Assembly (NCBI RefSeq): GCF_000182925.2
Contig: NC_026507.1
Coordinates: 1,612,001 to 1,676,000 of the forward strand
Source: Neurospora crassa OR74A
Taxonomy: Eukaryota; Ascomycota; Sordariomycetes; Sordariales; Sordariaceae
DNA: 64,000 nt
Reading direction: 5' to 3'
Within the stretch, counting starts at the first letter, position 1. Every line of letters begins with the position of its first letter. The notes beneath the pieces are model-generated. The model was not told the DNA's origin. It searched no databases and was given only the letters and a program-made list of their open reading frames with translations. This document shows positions 1-11,814 of the stretch, in pieces. Position numbers and translations under genes: made by a program.

Positions 1-740
1 CAATGACATTTGCTTTCATGCCTTCGTCTGACACAGTCTTACAACGGGAAGCATTGCCGTATTCAGCAGATCGGCCCACCTGCCCTACTCGCGTGGGAGA
101 ACCACCGAGACTACGCATGGATAGTGACCTAGTCAAGTTCCAACATTGGAAGACTAGATTTGGCCTGTCCCTCCCATGCCGGTATTACCTGCCGCTCCCT
201 GGCGCGCCTGCCCATCCCTGTTCGAAATGGAGCAAAAAGGTACCCTCCAATTTGACGTTCGCCGAGGAGAACGGGAATGAAAAGGCTCTCCGTGATTCTT
301 GGATAAATGCCAAAGCGTCCTATTCGGTGGACCCGAAGAATCGCAGCCTTTCGGACGAGTTCATACCACCTGCCGCCAAGGAAGACGACATGGGTTGCTG
401 GCAATGAGGATGCTGTCAAGGAGGCGGAGGAGGAGGAAAAGAGCGACCATTGGGTTTCCCTCGTTACCAACTACTACTACCCCAACATTGCGGGAAATTA
501 CCGAATTGATTGATGCCTTTGAACTGGAGAACGGCAAGCAACACGATGGATTTGTAGATATGCAGTTTGTTGGTGCCTATCCCGGAAAACCCGGCTTTTC
601 TAGGTTCGCAGATCAAAGTGATTTAATGGATGATTTCGGTGGCCGTTGTGTTTGTGTTATACCTCAGCCATTGGTGGATGTGTACAAGGAAGTACGGCTT
701 ACCTTAATTCTCGCAGCGCATGCTTTATGATTGACGGGAT
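1..740 (+). other. possible decayed or partial gene at window edge
   Basis: Three stretches with protein-like composition follow each other in three different plus-strand frames: about 3-404, about 400-510 (acidic, ending in a Tyr-rich stretch) and about 490-727 (containing DGFVDMQFVGAYPGKPGF). No good GT-AG introns join them, so they may be a gene broken by two frameshifts, or chance open frames. I recognise no family. The left end may continue outside the window. Confidence 0.2.
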
Positions 741-1280
741 ACCTCCCTATTTAGGATTGCTCGCCCTGCTTACTGCTGCTGTCTCTCATCCTATGAACCA
801 ACTTACGGTAGGCGGGTTAGGGACACCAAGAAGGCACAATACGCGTATAGCGACGAGGGGTATCCATTTAAGCAAGTTGAAGCCATCACCATCTCTTGGC
901 TTTCTTGGCACACCAATCGTCACGATCCATATTTCCCCACTTAGCTGACTGGTAGACTCCTATATATCTTTTGGCCTTCATCATCCGTTTATTCTCGGTT
1001 TGTCTTCCTTCAAACAGACAAATAGCGCTGTTACCAACACTTCGTCACACGTGACCACCACTTCCGTACCGTAGGAATGGTTCAACAATCCCGACTCAAC
1101 ATCTGAGATTCTTGTATTGCCACATCACTTGTTTTCTGCTTCGTCAACCACAACCATTCACATCCATACGACCATCGCTATCTACAGACAGCCATACGAT
1201 TGATCCTCTCCAAGAGCACATCCCCCACCTCTCCGCTCTCGCATCACTTTACCAAACCGAATCTCTTTACTACACCCACT
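741..1280. other. intergenic, promoter side of acidic gene A
   Basis: No gene is visible. An AT-rich TATATATC sequence lies near 960 and pyrimidine-rich leader sequence follows up to the ATG at 1281. Confidence 0.5.
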
Positions 1281-1812
1281 ATGTCTGACGACGACTGGGA
1301 TGACGACTATACTAGCGACGACGTGGAATATGATGACGATCCGTATGAAGATGACGATGGAGACCAAGCAGAGGAGGTTGTTGAGGAAGAGGACGTCAAT
1401 CAATCCGGATATGTGGAGGAAATCGACGATGACAATGGTTCTAAGGCGGAAGGGTGAGTACTAACCACCTGAGTGAGCATCATGATTCATCACTGCAGCT
1501 TCCTTTGCAACTCCATCCGTACAATACAGTGCCAACTTTCCACCTACAAGGAACCGTCAAGTCCTTTTCCTGCCACTAACGTTATGCCACTTAACCAGAG
1601 AGAACGAGGACGAGGACGAGGACCAGGAGCGCGGTACGGGTGGTTCGATGTCCAGCTACGAATATGCCAAGCCTTGGGGAGGAACTGGAGGGTTCATGGA
1701 CTCTTACGGGATCGAACGGACGGCGGAGGGATATCAAGAGGCACATGAAATGGTGAATACGATGAGGGAGGCGGCGGCGGAGAGGGAGGGTGATGGTGGG
1801 AGGAGCAAGTGA
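1281..1812 (+). CDS. small acidic protein A (tandem paralogue 1), function unknown
   Basis: Two exons, 1281-1453 and 1599-1812, give 128 aa. The intron has donor GTGAGT, branch CACTAAC at about 1574-1580 and acceptor CAG. The N-terminus begins MSDDDWDDDY and the first 65 residues are dominated by Asp and Glu. The second half holds the motif SYEYxKPWGGTxGFMxSYGI, followed by an EGYxEA helix-like stretch. No membrane segment or known domain is seen. The next gene downstream (2141) has the same start, the same intron phase after Ala-Glu-Gly and the same C-terminal motif, so the two arose by tandem duplication. The conserved neutral C-terminus looks like a binding motif on an acidic disordered chain, which is inference. 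I do not recognise a described family. Confidence 0.75.
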
Positions 1813-2140
1813 TAGGACGTAATGAACTATTGGCATGTCCCGTCCTTTTTTGACCGGTCGAACTTTCTCTAGCTGCAGAGATTGCCTCGTTGCGAAATTG
1901 CATGTTTCCCGGTTAGATACCTACAAGAGATGCAAATGCCCGGGAAGGTGCAATGTGTCGGTGCGAAATGAGGAGTGGAGGAGGGCACGGTATTTAGACT
2001 TGGATTCTTGGCCCATCCATCCTATTCACTCTACCTACCTACTTTCTCCTCATCAACCACAAATACTTGCATCAAAACTTCCTGCCCAGAACTGAGCCAC
2101 CCCCGCCAAGTCATAATCGAGAGCGCATCCCTTTGTCATA
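1813..2140. other. spacer between tandem acidic genes
   Basis: About 330 bases. It contains the 3' end of gene A and the promoter and leader of gene B. Nothing else is seen. Confidence 0.5.
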
Positions 2141-2744
2141 ATGTCTGACGACGGCTGGGATGATGACTATGCCGACGACGGAGGCTACGATGATGGCTCG
2201 TTTGATGACTATTCTGACGACGGAGACGGAGGCGGCGGCGGCGGCGGCGGCTACGGCGAAGAAGACGTAGGAACGACTGGGTATGTCGATGAGGTGAATG
2301 TGGAGACACCGGAAAATGCGGAGGTCGAAGAGGCCAACGATAACAACAACAGAGATGCTGAAGGGTAAGTACGTCTAGGTATCCTTACAGTCCTCGTCCC
2401 TGTATCACCCCTTTTACATTTCCAGACCAAGCCTCCGTCACCTTCTGTCACTAACACCAGGCTACCTCTACATATCCAGTGACAGTGAAGGCGGCGACGA
2501 TGATCACCCTAACTACAACGGAAGCTCCAATTCCAGCCAAGACGACGAGAACCGTAATGATAATGATGGGAATAATGAGCGTGGTGCCTCGATGTCCAAT
2601 TACGAATACATGAAGCCTTGGGGAGGAACACATGGCTTTATGCGTTCCTACGGCATCAAGCGGTCACCGGAGGGATATGAGGAGGCGAGGGACTTGGTTG
2701 ATACGATGAAGGAGATGGCGGAGAAGCATGAAAACCTCGAATAA
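2141..2744 (+). CDS. small acidic protein B (tandem paralogue 2), function unknown
   Basis: Two exons, 2141-2364 and 2480-2744, give 162 aa. The intron begins GTAAGT, has branch CACTAAC near 2449-2455 and acceptor CCAG at 2478-2479. A second in-frame AG at 2424-2425 exists but lies upstream of the branch site. The N-terminus MSDDGWDDDY is nearly identical to its neighbour at 1281. An eight-residue Gly tract encoded by GGC repeats lies around residues 30-37, then more acidic and Asn-rich sequence. The C-terminus carries SYEY/NYEY-type motif MSNYEYMKPWGGTHGFM, then SYGIKR and EGYEEA. Intron position and phase match gene A exactly. Function unknown; the pairing of acidic head with conserved aromatic and Gly tail is what defines the family. 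Confidence 0.75.
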
Positions 2745-3514
2745 TGGGAAATTGTACGACGTGATGGATCGAGATGGGTCGTGACACAGGGTGGTTCACT
2801 AGCATGTGATATGTGGAAGTCGAGGTGCGCAGGTTCGAATTCAACATGGACAGAAAGTCAGGTAGCTGTGCGTTGATACTATGCAAGCAAAGGTTCAGTT
2901 GAATGATGCAGTTAATCTGATCCATATGATCGGCATCTGTCTACCTTGAGCTGCTTCCACTTGGCAGTGCGTAGGGTAGAGCGGGGATCGCATGAGAAGG
3001 TGAGGTGCTTTTTGGGCTGTTCTTTGCGGTTTTATCATTGCGTAGCGTGACTGGCCGGACCGACAGAAAGTCATGTCCAATCGCGATGAGAACTTTCCAA
3101 CTCTCTAGCTCTTTCTTCGGATTACCGCATGGTGCAAGATGCGATATGAATCCAATGGCCTATCAATGATGTGTTTGTCATACAACCAAGCTGAGCTGGG
3201 CTTCCACTGCAGTTCGTCACTTCAAGTTCCCCCAAACTCGTTTCTCCCTACGCTTTTACCTCCAAACTCCCCTTATCACCGCAAAGGCCTCAGTGCCGGA
3301 CTGAACCGCGGCTCCTGCTAGCCATGGCAAAATAGTTTTCGGTTGCGCGAGCAAAGAAGCCAGCACCGTGTTAGGATTTTTCCTTGACCAGTATACCATC
3401 CCCAAAGTAAAGGTCGTTAGAGTCAACAGTCGGGTCAGAGTGTGACTTTGTCTGACGATCTTGTTCTTTCCCGTTTGGCCCTGTGGTTACCCAACACATG
3501 TCGTTGTTTGTCAG
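2745..3514. other. convergent intergenic region
   Basis: Lies between the 3' ends of acidic gene B (+) and the monooxygenase (-). No gene, RNA gene or clear repeat is seen. Confidence 0.5.
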
Positions 3515-5171
3515 TCAAATCATCCGTGTCATCTTTCGACAGTCCATCAACTTCAAGACAGGACTTACACTAAGCCTCCAATCCTTCCACGACGGGAACA
3601 AACACGAGTACCAGTGGTGGGCTTGGGACCACGGGTAGGCCGAAGCGTTCCACGGTTTCTTGCCGTCCACGGTACGATTATACCAGCTGCTGCATCCGGT
3701 GGAGAAAACGGTGTCCTGTAGGGCGCGGTGCAACGTTTGGACGTACTTCTCTTCTGCTTCGCGCTTCACTTCGGCCACACTTCCCTTGCCTTTAAGAAGC
3801 GGCTCGATGACTCGCAGCGAGTAGTTGATGGCGTTTTCGACGGCGATGAGGAACGAGGTGTGGCCTGTTGCTACGTTTGGACCTGGAGGGGGTCATGTCA
3901 GTATGTAGGCACTGCTGACAAGACTTTCAAGAGTCCAGAAGGGACAATAACTTACCTCCCAGCAGGAAAAAGTTGGGAAATCCGCTGAGACTTTCACAGT
4001 TGTACGCCTCAGCGCCGCCAAACGACGTCCAATGTTCATGGATGGTCTCCTCCCCAAGACCGACAATATCGCAGTCGAGGAAGAACTCATTCGTCTTGAA
4101 GCCATTGGCCATGACGATGACATCGGCTTCAATGATCTCACCGCTCTTCATTTTCAGCCCATGCGGCAATATCTCCTCCACCGGCTCATCTGTCAACCTC
4201 AGATGCTCGTTGTGCAGGCTCTTCAGGTACCCAGAGTCGAATATCCTCCTCTTACAGCCGACCTCAAAGTCCGGGATCAACAGGTCATGATACTTCTCGG
4301 GTGCCATCGCCCGCATGTAGGCTTCCACCTGCCTCTGCCTCTTCTTCCGGAACGCCTTGGCAAATTTCCCGTCCCCAAATCCAATGAATTCCACCTCCAT
4401 CTTGATGAACATTAGGAATCGTTGGAGCTGCATCGTGCCGGGGACGTTGGCCAACGTGAACATTAGCCAGAACGGCACCTTCTCGTCAATGGGCGGATAC
4501 ACCCAATGCTTGGACCGCACCACCTGCGTCAAGCTCGCCGTCTTGTCCACGATGGCCGGCACGATCTGCGACCCCGTGCACCCGTTGCCGAACACCACCA
4601 CCCTTTTCCCCGTCAGATCGACATCATGCCGCCATCTCGCCGAGTGAAACATGGGTCCTTGGAATCTTTCCGCCCCTGGGATCTCCAACTCCCGCGGCTG
4701 ATCAAAGAATCCAACAGCACTATATAAAAACTGGCACTCATGCACAATCACCTGGCCCGTCTGTTTCTGCCTGATCCACATCCTCCACCTTCCCTTGTCC
4801 TCGATCCAGACGCAGCGCTCCACCGCGGCGCCGAACGTCATCTTGTCGAGCAAGTCATATTTGCGCGCCACGCCGTTGATGTACTCCCACAGCTCGGCGT
4901 AGGTGGGCAGTACGCGCGTCCAGTTGGGATTGCACTCGAACGAGAGCGAGTAGAGCGCCGAGGGTATGTCGCATGCGCAGCCCGGATACTGGTTGATGTG
5001 CCAGGTGCCGCCGAGCTGGGACTGCTTCTCGAAGAAGCGGATGTCGGTGATGCCGTACCAGCGCTGCAGGGTGGCGCCGAGGGCGATGCCGGAAAAGCCG
5101 CTGCCGATACAGGCGAATTGGGAGTAGGAGAAGACGGGGTCTTTGGGTGAGATTGAGGAGTGGGATGCCAT
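3515..5171 (-). CDS. Baeyer-Villiger-type flavin monooxygenase
   Basis: Exons 5171-3956 and 3882-3515 encode 527 aa. The 73-nt intron splits a Gly codon in LLGGPNVATGHTS, a segment typical of this family. The N-terminal Rossmann motif GSGFSG binds FAD. The PGCACDIPSALYS stretch follows, then FQGPMFHSARW, a variant of the BVMO fingerprint FxGxxxHxxxW, and a second Rossmann motif GNGCTGSQ for NADPH. The family uses NADPH and O2 to oxidise ketones to esters or to hydroxylate soft nucleophiles; the substrate here is not predictable. No signal peptide or membrane segment is obvious, so it is probably cytosolic. The start at 5171 is the first ATG; upstream in-frame sequence has only a GTG. The gene stands alone rather than in a visible metabolite cluster. 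Confidence 0.9.
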
Positions 5172-7509
5172 TCTTGTGGTGGTGTGTCCGGATGGTGACG
5201 TCACTCAACTAACGGAGGGAGGAAAGGATCTATGATGAAGTGGAATGAATTGTTTCAAGAGGAGAAAGAGGATGGGTGGTTGAGATTTGAGAACCCTACT
5301 CACTCATTCACACCTTTAGGGTTCTATGGGAACGACAGGACAGAACTTCCAACAGGGAAACAGAACAAGCGGGAGATGGACGACGTGGCTCGCTATCTCG
5401 CGGGAGACAAGACCAAGTTTATACGACGAGCCACGAGTCTGCCGTGCTTGGGAACACAGCAAGTGCATGCGCCTCTGGACCAAAAAGGGCATGATAAGTA
5501 ATTCTCCGCACGCCAGGCAGCAGGCCATCGTAGGAACAAGGGGAAGAAATATGATAAATGATATATCATGCTGAGTGATGACCGTCGTCGTGTAACAACG
5601 CATACATATATCGGACGGGAGTCCGAAGGATCCAACAGGAAGCTTCAGAGCACCCCTCGCAATCCATGTCATTGCATTCCTTCATCGGCTTCCTCCGTTG
5701 CAGTGTCACCGGCCCGCTTTCGCATGCCTCGGTTCTTTGTTCTTGGAGGAGGGGGAAACGCCGATCCTGCCATCAACTCCAACCACGATAGTGTCGGAAT
5801 CCTCTTGTCCCGGCCGCTAGTGTACTAATTAGGCGATAACTGTGTTGGGTCAGACCTGGACGTCCAGTCCTTGTGGGGGATTTACTTGTCTAGACAGGCC
5901 TCCCCCGCTGTAGCATCGTGGAAACCTACAATAGCCGAGCACTGGGGGTTGGTTGGCCAGAACTACCTTACCTAGGTGAAGCGAGAAGAACATGTCCATG
6001 CTTGGCGAGCCTGATAAATGCACTTCCTTGCTTTTTTCTTTTCTTTTGGTGGTAAATCCACGGTACCCACCTCACACTGTAAAACCGCAGCAAAACATGA
6101 AGTGGTACGGGCAATGGTAATCTCCATTCTCTTCGGCCAGAAAGATGGTACTTGCGTTCGAAGCTCACTCTCCCAATCATTCATGTGACGTAGCCGACTG
6201 ACTCTAAGCTTCTACATAAGCCTTGAGCGCTAAACCTCCAGTCTCGATATCAACAACCGGCTGGCGTTCTTTGGATGGAAGTTTACGGAGATCTCACAGT
6301 CAACTGTCTAGAATAGCCATCCGCAGCACCCACTCGGGAGCTCCTCTCTGCAACTGCAACAAAAGAGTCCGTCAACAACAGTCTTCTGAGCCTCCATCGC
6401 TTGACCTGGTGAACATGCTTGAGCTCCAGCTGGAGAGACTGTAAATTTGCGGAAGCAGGTCAGATCAGCATCGCAACTTGCATTATGGGCCAAGATATCG
6501 GCAGGCGAACAAAGAGGTACGTCGTCGATGGTGAGACCTTTGCGTTTGCTGGAGGTTGGCATTGTGTTCCCCTATTTGTCAATGCTAAGCTGTGTGTTAG
6601 TGTTAGTGTCCCTATGTCATAGCCACCAACGATGTTAGTGACGGCAGCGAAAGAAGTGGTGACGAACGGCGGCTCATTCTGAAGCCAAAGCACCAAGGAG
6701 AAACATATCAGATACAAGGGGCTATCGTCTCTTGTTGAGCCTAGGCTGTGAGTGGTTGCCAACGTGCACAACTTGGAAGTTTATGTCAACATCTTATTGC
6801 TCGCCATAATGAGAAGGCTAACAGACTCTGAGGTAAAACAGTAGTGGTCATAACAAATGCCGTGGGCCATCGCTCTGGGCGTTCAGGGTTCCCCACAGGA
6901 ATTGACCACTGAGGGCGGGTCCATCGGGCCGTCGGGATCAACCCGTTCGGTAGATCTATCTACGAACAGCGGGGCCTGCAGGCACTGCCGTGAATGCAGT
7001 TTAAGGTACCTAAAAATGGCCTGCTTCAGCTCCCTCTGCCGACCTATGTATGCACCGGTACCTTCCACGGCACCACCACCAAACAACCTCAGCTCTCCAA
7101 ATCAACGAACGGCAGCTGCAAAGCCGGCAGCGGGGGGCAGCCACCTAACCCGCGCCGGGCTACCTGACCAATCTCCATGCCACCCGGGCTGGGGAGAGGC
7201 TTGGACACGGGACGGCTTGTTTGTCAAGAAAGGTCTTCTTCGAACTCTTGTGATTCTGTCCATTCAATTTGAAACCATTGCCTCGCCCGTGCAAACCGTT
7301 CCAAACTGCGTGGTAACTGCAGTCTTCAAGTCTTGATCATCATGGTGAGTATCTGCTTCTTTACGTTGCAGTTTGGTTGTATGAAGCCATAATTCCAAGG
7401 GATCGTCCGAAAAGGGAAATAAAAAGTCAACAGAAGCCATGGATCGCTGACGAACCACCCACCTCAACATGACAAATAGGCTCGCGCGCTCCGCAAAAAC
7501 CCTTTGAGG
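5172..7509. other. 2.3 kb divergent intergenic region
   Basis: Promoter space for the monooxygenase (-) and the hydrolase (+). Several open frames of 70-160 codons occur, the longest about 6857-7336, but none shows a domain, good composition or supporting splice signals. A near-palindromic AT-rich patch lies near 5550-5570. Nothing else is supported. Confidence 0.45.
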
Positions 7510-8764
7510 ATGTGGGAAAGACTTTACCTTGTCGCTCATCTCCTCACCATCGGTACATTCAGTTCTTACAAACCCTTTAACCTTTGGTTCCCTTTTTCAT
7601 ATGCCCTGACGACTGGCGCAAGCAAAACACTGACATATACACTCCCTAGACACCGCCCATTTGCTTCTCAACGCCATCACTTGCGTCAGTCTCGCCATCC
7701 TGCGCGGGGTCCCCATCCGCCACTACTTCAGAGTCGCCTACAACCGCTTCGCCCTCGGCTGTCTCTCTCCTCGTGAGATCCAGCACATGAGTCCGTCGAC
7801 CGCTACCATCTACCGTGAATGGATTGCCTCCACCCGCGCTGCTTCCCAGGCTCGCATCGACTCCGACCACGCCACCCCCGATGACCAATACATCCTTGAC
7901 CACCTCCACCGCCACGAAGAGATCCTTTCTGACGGCGAGTCTTCTATCCTCTGGATCGGCGACCGCCGCCGCGCCCACAAGTTCGTCCTCTTCTTCCACG
8001 GCGGCGGCTTCATTGCGCCCATGCAGGACGGTCACCTCGAGTGGTGTCTGCGGTCTTACATTCAAGCCGGCCGGCTTCATGATCAAAATGTTGCCGTCGC
8101 CGTGCTGCAGTACACCCTCGCCCCCGAGGCCCGCTATCCCGTCCAGCTCTCCCAGGCGGCTGACGCGCTGGCGTACCTGCTCAAGCTGGGCGTGCGGCCG
8201 CGCGATCTGGTCATCGGCGGCGACTCGGCCGGCGCTAATCTAGCGGCCCAGATCATGAGCCACTTGCTGCATCCACATGCGGACGCCAGGAAGATTGCGC
8301 TCCCGCTGGAGGAGCGCATAGCTGGCGTGTTCGCTGTCAGTCCCTGGGTTAGCGCCAGGACGGACGATCAGAGCATGGCGGATAATGCGCTCATTGATAT
8401 GCTGTCGCCCGTGATTATGGAGAAGGCGGTTCAGGAGCTCTTTGGTAACCATAACAAGTATAACGCCGAGAAGAAGAGGGGTCAGGGATGGGCTATGCCG
8501 GCGGATGTGGATACGGGCGCGTGGTACAAGGGGCTGGGAAAGTTTGTTGAGAGGGTTTATGTCACCTTGGGTACCCAGGAGGTGTTCAAGGACCAGAGTA
8601 TTGTGTTCGCTGAGGGGATCAGGAGGACGAATCCGGATATAGACGTGGTTTTGGAGGAGGCGTATGATGAAGCGCACGATTTCATTCTATTGGAAGGCAA
8701 ACGAAAGGAGGATGGGAACGCCACTAGACGGATGAGGAAGTGGATTGAAGGGGTGTTTTGGTGA
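7510..8764 (+). CDS. alpha/beta hydrolase, HSL-type esterase
   Basis: Two exons, 7510-7552 and 7650-8764, give 385 aa. The first exon (MWERLYLVAHLLTI) is inferred from donor GTACAT, branch CACTGAC at about 7628-7634 and acceptor TAG at 7649, joining in phase to the long open frame. A hydrophobic N-terminus may anchor it in a membrane. HGGGF provides the oxyanion hole, GGDSAGAN carries the nucleophile Ser, and YDEAHDF near the end gives the likely catalytic His. These features match hormone-sensitive-lipase-like carboxylesterases acting on short-chain esters or lactones. The substrate is unknown. A 146-codon minus-strand frame over it (8086-7646) is an antisense shadow. Confidence 0.85.
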
Positions 8765-9568
8765 GGCAAGCGTCTTTTGGGAAGAAGAGGGTATATAGAC
8801 TTGGAGGTGCAAAACAACGAAAGAACAGAAAGGTGATGGACTGGGACCACAACGACAAGCAAATGGAGAAACAATGGGCCAGGATACAACGCAACAGACA
8901 GTGCTCTGAGTAGTACATCTTGGATAGGCAGGAACTGATGCAATACAAGAGGGAAAATCATAAGGATACCTATTGGAGTGTATCTGCGAAAACCACAAAG
9001 GAAACGCGGTACGACCCTGCTCTAACCGGTGAGTCTGGGGAAACCCCGGTCTTTGAACTGCTCCTCAATCTAGGTTAGCTGGTTTAGGGTTCACCAGCTT
9101 TCGGGACAGAGCCAACAGCTCTTCCATGCTGTCACTGGTTGGTGGAAAATGCTGACTGCATGGTCTGATACTTGACACTGGATTGGTCCACCACGCCAAG
9201 ACCAACTATGTACCTCGAGAGGAAGATACTGCATTGGGATCAACTTCCCCAGCCACTGATATCCTACTCGTAAGTGAATGTGCATACAGCAAAAAGGGAG
9301 GGTTGGCAACCCTTCAGTTCAACTCTTCAGTTGTTTGCCAGAATATCTCATTCAGCAGCGCGAGTGGCGTCAGTCCCATATTCACAAATATGGTGACTTT
9401 GGACTAGATTGCGTTGGGGGTGTGCAAGGAGCTGATGGATGAGGGCGTAGCTGTTCGGGAGAGTGGCAATGTGATGGCAAGATTCGTTGTGAAAGAAGTG
9501 TGCTGGGACTTGCCAAGTCGGCAAGGTGCGATCATAGGCACTTGGTTTAACTCTCCGTAATGTAAGAA
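8765..9568. other. intergenic, hydrolase 3' side to tRNA-Gly
   Basis: No gene or repeat is seen; it contains the hydrolase 3' UTR and the tRNA upstream region. Confidence 0.5.
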
Positions 9569-9639
9569 GCGCCAGTGGTTTAGTGGTAAAATCCATCGTT
9601 GCCATCGATGGGCCCCGCGTTCGATTCGCGGCTGGCGCA
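9569..9639 (+). tRNA. tRNA-Gly(GCC), no intron
   Basis: Acceptor arms GCGCCAG and CTGGCGC pair fully, with A as discriminator. The D arm reads TGGTTTAGTGGTAAA, the anticodon loop TTGCCAT shows GCC, and the T arm contains GTTCGATTC. It is 71 nt long and nearly identical in structure to fungal tRNA-Gly(GCC). Confidence 0.95.
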
Positions 9640-11156
9640 CTTCTCTTCCTTATTTTCCCCTCTTTTTTATTGCGCACTTTAAATCGAGTCCCTACCATTT
9701 CAATTTACATATATATTGCAGGGAAGGTGAGGTCCTGCTGAATATCATAAGAAGCTGCCCAATGTATGTTCATCTTGTCAACTGCTCGCTTTATATTATC
9801 CGAAACACCATTTTATCTCATTTACATCACTCTAACCGTTCAGATCTCTTCCCTCAGACTCTTGAGACATTCCGGAGATCTGCGGCCCAGTCTTTTGCAA
9901 CATCGATTGACGCCGGGTTTCTCCAGTCATGATGTCCTCAAACAGACACAAACTTGCCATCTTATTGTTCATTTCAGCAAACGCATAATCACCGGGCCAT
10001 GCGAGGTACCTCTATACGCCCAAGGCACCTGAACTGCCGGGTGCTGCCCGGCGCCGAGGTGTATCTCGCCCACAACCACGAGCATGCCACAAAGGCTCCT
10101 CTGAATTCACCGATATTTCGTTTATTTCTCACCCATCAACACTGACATCACCATTTTAGAGTTCGGCGCCGAGCTGGTAACTTTTTAGGACTACAAGGAT
10201 GTCATCTGGCTCAAACATGCTGCGATAGAAGGCAATGCAATTGCATATCTTCCAACGATCGAAGTCTGTCCTCCAACGGCTGTGGAAAGTAAACATGTCT
10301 GAAAACTAACTTTCAACCCTTCTGGAAAGGGGATATCGGGTGTACACGTCCCTATCGAAGCCATCAGTTGTAGTGGAAACATGATGGCAATAAGATCCAG
10401 CGGTATGACGGCAGTTGACAGCACTCAAATCCCCTCGTCACCGTCGATTCGCAACCTTAGGACGCTGATGGGCCAACGCTCCAGCATGGTCGGAACTTTG
10501 AAATGCCCGCGTGCCGAGTTTGTCCTGGCCGGTCTTTGAGAATGGCCTAGGTAAAGACCTCTCACACAAGCCATACGTCCAGAATCCGACATACAACAAT
10601 ATCAAAAACGTACGTTGCAACACAATTAGGGTACCGTCCCAAACGGAAAACGAACAGCTTGACTAAAAAGAAAGAACGAACATAAACGGAGCCGTGGACC
10701 AAGAAAGCGAATGAAGTCTTCTTCTGGGCATACATATGATTTCCTGGTCAGCTGGTTGATGCATTGGCGATTGCATCAGGAGACTACATTTACAGAACAG
10801 TTAATGACGAGAAGCAAACACAACGAGTCAATGATGATCCATCGGGGACTACCAGCCGGCTGATGTGCCACTGAATCATCATTCTCATCATATCTCTCCA
10901 TGACAACTTGTGTGGGGTCACATTCTGTTGTTATGGATTTCTCTCCGAGTATTGGACTTTCCTTTCTCACTCGAACGTGTTTCTCTCCAAACGACTCTTG
11001 CCGACAACCAAGAACAAGGCCAGCCAACACGCCGACCTTCAATACCTATCCTCGAGAAACCATACCGCGCATATCTTTGCAGAAGAGGAACTCTCGACCT
11101 TTGACGGACATAGCTCTAATATATGACGGAATCTTTGCTTGCATCCCAGGCCAACA
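9640..11156. other. intergenic, tRNA-Gly to TM2-like gene A
   Basis: Apart from the tRNA terminator, no gene is supported. Short open frames up to about 106 codons near 10900-11220 overlap in several frames and look like leader sequence of the next gene. Confidence 0.45.
9653..9668 (+). terminator. Pol III terminator of tRNA-Gly
   Basis: A T4 run and then a T6 run (9663-9668) within 30 nt of the tRNA 3' end. Confidence 0.6.
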
Positions 11157-11814
11157 ATGGATACCTCTCCTTCCATCTACCAGCAACCACCACGTCCAAC
11201 CTTCTTCCGCACCCGGCTAGGAGAGATTGTGTTGTTCTTCTTCATCCTATACTACACGCTAGCTGCTACCATCCTGCTGTTCATTGTGCACGAGCGCCCA
11301 AGACAAGAGGAAATAATCTCAGCATGTAAGACGTTACTTCCACTCCTAAATACCAACCCATTACCTACCTTGAGCACTGTTTCAAGAAAGATACAATGGC
11401 TAACAGAACCAAACTCTGACTCCATGTCGTTTCGCAGTATCCAACATGTCTAGACGCACCCATCTTGCAAATGACACCCGCGACACCTGTTCCCTTTCCG
11501 AACCGTGCCGCAAGCAAGAGCAAACAGCCACCCTCCTCGCCCTCTTTGCCGGTTTTGTTGCCGCTGACCAGTGGTACGCACATCACTGGATCTTAGCTGT
11601 GTTGAAGAGCCAGGTGATCATCTTCATTGGGCTTGTATGCTTGGGGATTTGGCTTCATGGAAAGCGCTTCCAGGTGTGGGGATTAACGCTTTTGGAGTGG
11701 CTCATAAGGGGATTGATTGCGCTGGCGGGGTGGTGGGCGGTGGATTTGACGTTTTGGATTGTAGGGGGGATTTACGGGACGCCTGGGTGTCCGGTGGGTG
11801 ATGATGGAAAGTAG
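11157..11814 (+). CDS. TM2-like small membrane protein A (tandem paralogue)
   Basis: Two exons, 11157-11325 and 11438-11814, give 181 aa. The intron begins GTAAGA, has branch CTCTGAC and acceptor GCAG. The first hydrophobic segment lies around residues 23-44. After a polar linker comes QTATLLALFAGFVAADQWY, a second hydrophobic stretch, and a final one ending VDLTFWIVGGIYGTPGC. The order of small residues, D-x-x-Y, and a W-x-(V/I)-GG-x-YG-T-x-GC end resembles a divergent TM2 domain, a two-helix module of unknown biochemical role found in many eukaryotic membrane proteins. The next gene (13047) shares this layout and the same end motif, so they are tandem duplicates. Function is otherwise unknown. 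Confidence 0.7.

Noticed and set aside
1164-1180. CATACGACCAT, similar to the start of fungal 5S rRNA
   Set aside because: Similarity stops after about 11 bases and no internal control region follows.
6857-7336. 159-codon open frame upstream of the hydrolase
   Set aside because: Composition resembles translated non-coding DNA and no domain is seen.
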